Assembly: GCA_026770585.1 (NCBI GenBank)
Contig: MU647346.1
Location: 54,720 to 68,518, forward strand
Origin: Baffinella frigidus
Taxonomy: Eukaryota; Cryptophyceae; Cryptomonadales; Baffinellaceae
Length of the DNA: 13,799 nucleotides
Direction: 5' to 3'
In this document: one piece after another, positions 8,450 through 13,799 of the stretch
Position numbering within the stretch: the stretch's first letter is position 1
How the letters are laid out: every line of letters starts with the position of its first letter
Made by a program: the position numbers and the translations under genes
Notes under the pieces: model-generated
Seen by the model: the letters and a program-made list of their open reading frames with translations, nothing else
Told to the model about the DNA's origin: nothing
Databases searched by the model: none

Positions 8450-8710
8450 ACATTTCAGACGCCGCGCGGGTCTTCCGCGATCCTCTGTACAGGAGGGGCT
8501 TCATGTGATCCGAAAGGAAGCATGGCCTTTCTACAGAACAAGTTCCGGTGTCCGCCTATGGTGGGAGTTACAAGAACCGTAAGGACCTAAAGGGTGCTGA
8601 GGGGGGGGTGCACGGATGACTTGGCGGGTGGCCCTACTGGAAGAGATGTGATAGAAGGGATTAAGAAAATAGGCTTCAAAAATATTCAGGCTTTGATATT
8701 AATTGGGTGT
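8450..8710 (+). pseudogene. Possible decayed coding fragment, unidentified
   Basis: The sequence is less GC-rich than the neighbouring exons and reads protein-like in pieces. One frame gives VPVSAYGGSYKNRKDLKG (about 8538-8591), interrupted upstream and downstream by stops. Another gives GRDVIEGIKKIGFKNIQALI (about 8638-8697). A frame change and stops separate the two. I do not recognise the family. It may be a remnant of a transferred or duplicated gene, or chance. Confidence 0.2.
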
Positions 8711-8765
8711 GTCCGGGGCGCAGCGCGTGGTTGGAGGGCGAGGGGGGCAGGCCGGGTGAAGACAC

Positions 8766-8781
8766 CAACAACAACAACAAC
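8766..8781. repeat. (CAA)n microsatellite
   Basis: Five CAA units in the intergenic region, within otherwise GC-rich sequence. Confidence 0.85.
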
Positions 8782-8997
8782 GCGGGGGCTCAGTACACTA
8801 GCGCGCGGGAAGCCCGGCCAAGAGGGGGAGGGGCACCCTCCTACCACAATGAGCGACCCTCGTGGGACGGCCGAACCAAGGTACCGCCCAGCCGCCCCAC
8901 CATGCTCGCTCCCCTCTCTTGGCTCGATGCCCTCTCGTCTCGCTCCTCTCTCGCCTCTGGTGGTGCCGCGTGTCCAGAGGTCGGTCGCCTGCCAGAA

Positions 8998-9058
8998 CTG
9001 TCGGTGCCTGCACCCACGGGTGGTGTCAGAGCTGTCAGTCCCTGCACCCTCGGGTGCT
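8998..9058. repeat. 34-bp direct repeat, two diverged copies
   Basis: CTGTC(G/A)GT(G/C)CCTGCACCC followed by (A/T)CGGGTG starts at 8998 and again at 9032. It lies immediately upstream of the hairpin element at 9065-9221. Confidence 0.6.
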
Positions 9059-9064
9059 TCATGT

Positions 9065-9221
9065 GTGCTTATCTCAAAAACGCCTTTCTAAAAGTCGTTT
9101 TCTCGAGTCAATTCCTCTACAAATTCGTAAACGTATTCTTTTCTCTACCCATAAGTTGACGAATTTGTAGGGGGGTTGACTTACGAAAACGACTTCTAAA
9201 AAGGCTTTTTGAGATAAGTGC
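9065..9221. mobile_element. Imperfect long inverted repeat, MITE-like, related to the 7679-7758 hairpin
   Basis: The left arm starting TTATCTCAAAAA (9069 onward) and the right arm ending TTTTTGAGATAA (to 9217) pair over about 60 bases with scattered mismatches, including CTACAAATTCGT against its complement. GTGC flanks both ends (9065-9068 and 9218-9221), a possible 4-bp target duplication. The interior holds CCCATAAGTTGAC (9148-9160) and GGGTTGACTTA (9173-9183), both nearly or exactly shared with the intronic hairpin. It has no coding capacity. Confidence 0.6.
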
Positions 9222-9974
9222 TGTGGGTGCCGCACCAGCAGCGCCTCCCTTGGAAAGTGCATGTGATCTGAGTGGCGTTGGATTCACGGGCGCTGCATCC
9301 TGAGGGCGTCTGTTGTTTTGGTGGTTGCAGCAGACGGTGGGAGGCTCGGACGAGATTGGAGGCCGCGCCAACTCAGTGCCGCAAGTCAAGACACGCACAA
9401 GAGAGGCGCTGCCCTTCATTGGAGGGGGGCTCGGGTGATGCGTCACAGACCGTGTGGTTCACAGCGTGTGGGAATTTCTGCGGCGTAATTTAAATTGAAT
9501 GAATCAAATGTAACATCGGGGTCACGGCGGTGTGGGGAGCACACTGGCGCGGCGTGCTTTCCAACTCGTGGCGCATCTAGAGTGCTGGGTCAACGCGGTG
9601 TGGAATGCAGCAGGCACGCGAGAGTGTCGGGTACCCGGTTCTCTGCTGTGCGCGCACGTGCGTACTGCTGTGCATCCTGCTGTGCATACTGCTGAAAGAG
9701 GGAAGAGGCAGGACACCTTTAAATTTCCCGAGCTGGACCTTTACTTGGCAATGTCTCTGGGGGAAACCCTGGAATGGCACCACCCCTGAACGCTTGGGCA
9801 GGAGAGGTCGTGCTCCTGAATCGCCTCTGTGGGGGTGCATACACGCCGGCCGTGGTGGTATTGATACAGGGCTGTCTAGGAGACCGAAGTGAAGGAGATT
9901 CTGGAAGGTTCTTTACAGGGCTTACTCGTGCATGAGGTATCAGAATACAAGGTACACACCCAAAATTGATTTGT

Positions 9975-9996
9975 GGACCTTGATACATCAAGGACC
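9975..9996. repeat. Short near-perfect palindrome
   Basis: GGACCTTGAT and ATCAAGGACC flank a 2-base centre; 9 of 10 positions pair. It lies in unassigned intergenic DNA and may be chance. Confidence 0.5.
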
Positions 9997-10720
9997 GCAC
10001 ACCGGCCGCTTTTTGACGGTGCTTAATGTGTGATGGCATTTTGTAACGGTTTCAAAGGACTGTCCTGCAGACACCCAATATCAAATAATAAAGGCGGGGA
10101 ATGTTGACAGAAAAAAGACAGAGGAACGAAAACTGTCGAGATACACACAGTGCGTTCATTTTCATCATGTAGTCCGTAGAGGGCTGAGACAGGTAAAGAG
10201 CTCATCACCAGAACAAAAATCCTGGGAGCCCGCTGCCTCAGCAGCCAACCCTCAGCTGTTCGGCTGGAAAAAAACCAAAAATTCTTTCCCTGCAGTCCTT
10301 TCAACGGGAGGGCGTGCTGTTGGCATATGTTGGGAGAAATTAAAACCTAAAGGACCTAAAGGATTCGGGGCACAGGAACATGCACAAACGTCGCCTGGTT
10401 TCTGGTCCGTGGAAGATTGACTGGTTTTGGGGCATGTTTCCGGGTGGCTAATGCCCCTAGTTCCCTGATTGGATTTGAAGAGGGCATCCTGCGGATTCCA
10501 GAACCGTCAAGAAAAGTGAATTTGGCGCCGTTCTTCAAACATGGGGGAAAAGCGATCTTTGATAAGATGACAAACACGACCGCTGCACGCCACGTGGAGA
10601 GGTAGGCCGAGACGCAGGGCTCTAACGCCCATCACCACCCCCAAGGGTGGATCGTTCGACATGAGGGTTTTGCCTCCGTCCATACACGGCGAAGGTGCTT
10701 TGGTGGGAGTTTAATAGTGG

Positions 10721-11137
10721 CGGACCCCAGGATGAGTTTTGTAAAGCGACTGAATATACACTTTTGTGGGCAAAACGTCATTTTACGCCCCTCCAAAAGA
10801 GGCCTTCCGATGTCGCGATGAAAAATGTGAGACCACATTCAAGCTAAAAGTTTCAAAACTGTTTCACGAATGTGATCTCAGAATTCCGGTGGCACTCTTA
10901 TTTTTACGAGCCCAGAAATCGAGTTTACTAAGGGGGCTGAGAAATTTCGAGAAATTTGAAGAGTGCCACCGGAATTCTGAGATCACATTCGTGAAACAGT
11001 TTTGAAACTTTTAGCTTGAATGTGGTCTCACATTTTTCATCGCGACATCGGAAGGCCTCTTTTGCAGGGGCGCAAAATGACGTTTTGCCCACAAAAGTGT
11101 ATATTCAGTCGCTTTACAAAACTCATCCTGGGGTCCG
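10721..11137. mobile_element. Large near-perfect palindrome, 179-bp arms
   Basis: The left arm (10721-10899) and right arm (10959-11137) are reverse complements with about two mismatches (near 10787 and 10793), around a 59-base spacer. The outer ends read CGGACCCCAGGATGAG and its complement. The low divergence points to a recent origin or ongoing homogenisation. Open frames across it are broken and reflect the inverted symmetry, not a gene. It may be a foldback-type non-autonomous transposon, or an inverted duplication producing a long hairpin RNA if transcribed. I see no clear target duplication. Confidence 0.8.
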
Positions 11138-11394
11138 ATACTATGAAGTTGACTTGAACCAACGGCCACTTTAGAATCCTCAGATTTTGAGGTTGTGCGG
11201 GGACGCGGCGCTGAGCTTCCGGGCACATTGCAAGAGGCCACAGCTGCATATCTCCCAGGCGGGGAGGTCACGCGGCGTGTGCTGGGAGCGTTGGCAGCCG
11301 CCCGCTGGCCGGCTGGGTGGGCAGATAAGAATCTGGAGATTCCGAATCTTCGCAAACCCAGCAGGCTGGAGGGAACCGAAATCGGAGTGAGACA

Positions 11395-13781
11395 ATGTTC
11401 GGCTCTGGCAATGCGACCAAGAACGACATGAAGGCTGCAGTGAAGGAGGTCCGCTTCTACCCTGCTCATTCTTGTTTGCGGCTGTCCCACAGCCTTTCGC
11501 CAGCTGTTCGCCGACTCGATAAATGGAGGCGCATTCGGTGGGGCAGTTCTTGAAGGACGGCCGGCCGGCAGGCTGGCTGCTCAACGCGCCCGCGCGGGGC
11601 CCAGGCTCAGAAACCAGGAAGGCTTCCTGCTGGAGATGCTGACGGCTTTCTTGGGGAAGCAGGGCCCTCATTCAACCAAGACTTTGTTTCTTCATGCTAC
11701 CCCTTGGGTGTTTTTGACCGGCGGGTTGGCGAGCAGATCCAGAAGGAGCTGAAGACAGCGGGGATCAAGATTCACGATTCGAGCAAGCAGGCGTCCGATG
11801 CCGTGGAGACCCTCGCCAAATTCCCCTACCTCCGCCCCTCCATGGGAGTGATGCAGGGTGAGTCACCCAAATCTCCTCCACCGCCATCCATGTCTGGTGC
11901 GTGCTGGTCCTAACAGCCCGCGCGCCCCTCACAGGGAGCGGCTCAAAATTCCTGAAGCTGGAAGGGACCGTGCAGATGTACTACCAGAACCAAGGTGCGC
12001 TCCGCTCCCGCCCCTGACTGTCAGGGAGCCGCAGGCTGCCAGCAGGCTGGCAGCAGAGCCCGCGGGCAGCCAGCAGCCGGCTGCGGCGCGCGCGGCGGGG
12101 AGCCCCTTGCGGAGCGCTGCATGCTTGATATCCTGGCGGTCCCTAGCGGCTGGTCATTTCGGCGTGCCCCCTCCCATTCTCCAGCGGCTGGTGTTTTCTG
12201 ATGGGCATTAGGGATTACGGGTTCGGGTTTCGGGTTTCGGTTGCGTACGCAACGGCCCTCAGAGGGCGACCAAACCGTCCGGGTTGAAGTGTTGACGTGT
12301 GGGAGGGTGTGGTGACAGGGTGGTCATTTCAGCATGCTCCCTCTCATTTTCCGGCGGCTGGTGTTTTGTGATGGATGGCGTGGGAATGACTCGTGGGGTG
12401 GGGTGACAGGGTACTACGTGCCGCTGGCGGTGTTCCTGCGCGCCGACCACCCGCAGAACCCGCCCGTGTGCATCGTCACGCCGACCCCCGACATGATGAT
12501 CAAGCCCAACCACAACCACGTGGACGTGCAGGGCGTGGTGTACCTGCCCTACCTCCACACCTGGAACGCGTCGGGGTCCTCGGTCATCGAGGTCAATCCA
12601 CCACACACCAACCAACACCCCCCCATCGTTTCCAGCCATCACCCACCTACCTATCCACCTCCCTACCTACCTAGCTGCCAACCAGCGAGAGATTAGGCAC
12701 GTGCCTAATCTCTGAATATGACTGAATCAGTTCCATTTTTATTATATGTTAGGCGTGGATTTTATGCCTGACATAGCATACACTCTAGCATGCCAAAAAT
12801 CGAAGCACAACATAGCACAAAAAGTGGAGAACTGATTCAGCGATCTTCCGAGATGAGTGCTGTGGTGCTGTGGCGTTGAAGCAAGCTGTGGTGCTGCGGT
12901 GCTGTGGTGCTGTGGTACTGAAGCACGATGGTGTGGGGTGGTGATGTGGTTCTAATCCGGGCACCTGTTTAATTTAAAAGGAAATGGATCCTTATTTGTT
13001 CATAGGAACCAGACGAAGGTCAATTAGGGCCCCAAGTGAATTTAGTTGGGGCCAGAATCCGGTTTGATAGTCCGTTTTCTTTTACATCAAACATTTTTGC
13101 GGATGAGTTCTGAAACAAGGAAGCGCGGTGTGTGGCTGCAGATGGTCAACGCGCTCTCGGCAGTGTTCCAGAGAGAACCCTTCATCTTCAAGCGTCCGGC
13201 CCAGCCGCCTGCTGCTGCAACCCAGGCATCTCCCCTGCCTCCCCCGCCACCCGACCTCACCGCTTCATAGATGTCCACCCTCTTGGTGGGGGGACGAGAC
13301 AGGAGGGTGGGTGGTGCTGGGTGTGGGCAGCGTGACGCAAGCAGCGTGGCGCGAGCCACGGTGAGCCACCGGCGGCGTTGCTCGTGCCTGCATGCAACCA
13401 CGCACACGCCTGCAACCAACGTTTGACATGGTGTGTCGGGGGGTGGCAGAGCGCAGCAGCGACGCCGCCATACCGTGCGCCAGGAGGGGCAGAGGGGGCG
13501 ACCAAGGTGGCCGCGGCCGAGCAGCCAGTGTACGCCAAGGGAGGGCGGGGCCCCTCCTCCGCAGCAGGCGCGGAGGGGGGGGGCACGCCCGCGTCGAAGC
13601 CGCCCGCGCGCCCCGTGCCGCCCCCGCCCCCGCTCAGCCTCAAGGGCCTCGACCTCAACAAGGAGGCGCGCCAGCGGGCGGGGCAGAACGACAACTTGGA
13701 TGAGGTGCTCGAGGATGCGTTCCGCTGCCCGATCTCCCCCCCGGTCATGACCGATCCTGTCTTCGCCACCGACGGCCACAC
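11395..13781 (+). CDS. UEV domain (TSG101/Vps23/ELC-type) fused to a U-box, 3' end outside window
   Basis: Exons: 11395-11448, 11737-11857, 11935-11994, 12410-12591, 13142-13225, 13450-13781 (continuing). Phases match at every junction (0, 1, 1, 0, 0) and the last donor is phase 2. The first 277 codons are visible. Residues about 25-160 match the UEV of ESCRT-I subunit TSG101: FLKLEGTV, the YYVPLAVFL strand, HPQNPPVCIVTP, then HVDVQGVVYLPYLHTW, where a Tyr (about 123) replaces the catalytic Cys of active E2 enzymes, and FQREPFIFKRP. UEV domains bind ubiquitin and P(T/S)AP peptides on endosomes. A Pro/Ala/Gly-rich linker (about 168-250) follows, then FRCPISPPVMTDPVFATDGHT (258-278), the start of a U-box, which recruits charged E2s. 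ATG 11395 is chosen because the GAG|GT donor keeps phase. The U-box exon has no upstream in-frame ATG, so it is internal to a longer gene. TSG101's C-terminal steadiness box cannot be judged here. Confidence 0.87.
11449..11736 (+). other. UEV/U-box gene intron 1
   Basis: GT donor at 11449 and GAGCAG acceptor ending 11736, phase 0, joining the short first exon (KAAVKE) to IQKELKTAG as one continuous helix-like segment. An acceptor at GAG (11733) would add one Gln. Unique sequence, no repeat noticed. Confidence 0.7.
11858..11934 (+). other. UEV/U-box gene intron 2
   Basis: A 77-bp phase-1 intron with a consensus donor G|GTGAGT at 11858 and CACAG acceptor ending 11934. It joins MGVMQ-G to SGSKFLKLEG. 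Confidence 0.85.
12151..12374. repeat. 54-bp direct repeat, about 87% identical, offset 170 bp
   Basis: TGGTCATTTC starts both copies (12151 and 12321), and GGCGGCTGGTGTTTT-like sequence ends them. Seven mismatches in 54 positions by eye. Between them lie a short G-rich telomere-like tract (12207-12240) and a 14-bp palindrome (12240-12253). Confidence 0.8.
12240..12253. repeat. Perfect 14-bp palindrome GTTGCGTACGCAAC
   Basis: The reverse complement equals the sequence exactly. It directly follows the degenerate TTTCGGG tract inside intron 3. It may be a small recombination footprint or chance. Confidence 0.6.
12688..12713. repeat. Perfect 26-bp palindrome
   Basis: The half-site AGAGATTAGGCAC is followed with no spacer by its exact reverse complement. 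Zero-spacer palindromes of this length are rarely chance. It sits 9 bp upstream of the foldback at 12722 and may be an insertion or excision footprint of that element. Confidence 0.75.
12722..12840. repeat. AT-rich foldback with 12-bp terminal inverted repeats
   Basis: CTGAATCAGTTC (12722-12733) and GAACTGATTCAG (12829-12840) are exact inverted copies. Inside them the two arms remain loosely complementary for about 50 bases. It is a 119-bp non-coding MITE-like element. Its inner words AGGCGTG and TATGCCTGACATAGCAT recall the 6477-6583 foldback. Confidence 0.6.
12855..12925. repeat. GTGGTGCT-type short tandem repeat
   Basis: Imperfect repeats of TGTGGTGC and TGGTGCTG words lie just after the foldback in intron 4. 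Confidence 0.6.
13226..13449 (+). other. UEV/U-box gene intron 5, apparent GC-AG intron
   Basis: Between the last UEV exon and the U-box exon, the only phase-compatible junction I find is ACCCAG|GCATCT at 13226 to GGTGGCAG| at 13449, phase 0. The other GT before the stop (AAGC|GTCCGG, 13192) is phase 1 and would not match. If retained, the frame runs through SPLPPPPPDLTAS to a TAG at 13268-13270. Confidence 0.6.
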
Positions 13782-13799
13782 GTAACCCCCCTCCCCCCC
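13782..13799 (+). other. Start of UEV/U-box gene intron 6
   Basis: GTAACC after CACAC looks like a phase-2 donor, since the U-box consensus (DGHTY) continues after the incomplete Thr codon. Reading through would give an immediate TAA in the middle of the U-box. The window ends here. Confidence 0.7.

Larger units (their letters stand above)
8283..11394. other. Intergenic region between the kinesin and UEV/U-box genes
   Basis: About 3.1 kb in which I cannot support a gene. Open frames here are short, lack family likeness and do not link through splice sites. Base composition shifts from GC-rich (8283-8450) to more balanced or AT-richer patches (8500-8710, 9880-10600), unlike the exons. It holds a (CAA)n run, a 34-bp direct repeat, a hairpin element, a small palindrome and one very large palindrome, listed separately. 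Promoter elements for the downstream gene are not recognisable. Confidence 0.6.
11995..12409 (+). other. UEV/U-box gene intron 3 with direct repeat and decoy acceptor
   Basis: GT donor at 11995 and GTGACAG acceptor ending 12409, phase 1, joining MYYQNQ-G to YYVPLAVF. A 54-bp segment at 12151-12204 recurs at 12321-12374 with 7 mismatches. Just before the second copy lies GTGACAGGG (12312-12320), matching the real acceptor context. Confidence 0.85.
12592..13141 (+). other. UEV/U-box gene intron 4 with several foldbacks
   Basis: GT donor at 12592 (ATCGAG|GTCAAT) and CTGCAG acceptor ending 13141, phase 0, joining SSVIE to MVNALSAVFQ. It contains a C/A-rich start, a perfect 26-bp palindrome (12688-12713), a foldback (12722-12840), a GTGGTGCT repeat (12855-12925) and an AT-richer tract with a GGCCCCAA/TTGGGGCC stem (13028-13052). 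Much of it is AT-richer than the exons, which suggests inserted elements. Confidence 0.82.

Noticed and set aside
7701-8504. 267-codon minus-strand open frame
   Set aside because: It crosses kinesin exon 8, two introns and the hairpin arm. Its composition is typical of shadow frames in GC-rich DNA, and I recognise no domain.
8594-9159. Open frames of 150-165 codons in the intergenic region
   Set aside because: They run through simple repeats and into the hairpin element, and are of low complexity with no family likeness. Only the short fragment near 8640-8700 looked at all protein-like.
10050-10304. Possible terminal inverted repeat (AAAGGACTG near 10055 and its complement near 10293)
   Set aside because: Only about 9 clear base pairs with gaps over a 250-bp span, which is likely chance in this much sequence.
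9494-10605. Several 60-110 codon open frames on both strands
   Set aside because: They overlap one another, have no recognisable motif, and have no splice links that build a longer coherent protein.
11011-11671. Minus-strand open frames of about 160 codons next to the palindrome
   Set aside because: They combine an arm of the palindrome with the antisense of the first UEV exon and intron. No domain is seen and the + strand gene explains the region.
12207-12241. G-rich telomere-like tract (TTTCGGG units) as another intron-forming array
   Set aside because: It has only two or three clear units and lies in the middle of an intron that has other sequence at both ends. I used it only as an orientation contrast.
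13028-13052. GGCCCCAA/TTGGGGCC stem as a terminator or RNA gene
   Set aside because: An 8-bp stem inside a eukaryotic intron, without a U-tract or other RNA-gene features; noted only as part of the intron.

Overview
The window is nuclear DNA from a eukaryote, most likely a single-celled alga or related protist. Exons are very GC-rich, with G or C at most third codon positions. Genes are split by many spliceosomal introns, mostly GT-AG with two apparent GC-AG. The dominant repeat is CCCTAAA and its variants, the C-rich strand of the Arabidopsis-type telomere motif TTTAGGG. That motif is used by green algae and plants and by some other algal groups such as dinoflagellates, so I do not name a genus.

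Layout: (1) 1-506 is a degenerate telomere-like array that ends in an acceptor-like CAG, probably an intron of the first gene. (2) 507-8282 is a nine-exon kinesin on the + strand. It has a long coiled coil containing one canonical EF-hand loop, then a kinesin-14-type neck and motor, then a further helical tail. Three of its internal introns (2524-2752, 3304-5008, 5205-5336) are built wholly or largely of telomere-like 7-mers, and the largest splits the ATP-binding P-loop. Other introns carry pyrimidine tracts, minisatellites and small foldback elements. (3) 8283-11394 holds no gene I can support. It contains a short hairpin element (9065-9221), a nearly perfect 417-bp palindrome (10721-11137) and a patch of possible decayed coding sequence (about 8450-8710). 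(4) 11395 to the right edge is a second + strand gene. Its first five exons encode a TSG101/Vps23/ELC-type UEV domain (ESCRT-I, inactive E2 variant). Its sixth exon, in phase, encodes a proline-rich linker and the start of a U-box (E2-recruiting E3 domain). The gene runs off the window inside the U-box.

The two genes have no evident functional link: one is a cytoskeletal motor, the other an endosomal/ubiquitin protein. The most interesting points are the UEV-to-U-box fusion with a possible intron-retention switch, the introns made of telomere-like repeats (two with short direct repeats at their borders), the EF-hand inside a kinesin-14-like protein, and a family of foldback elements placed in introns and intergenic DNA. 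Exon limits come from reading frame, splice dinucleotides and protein-family likeness only; no transcript evidence was available.
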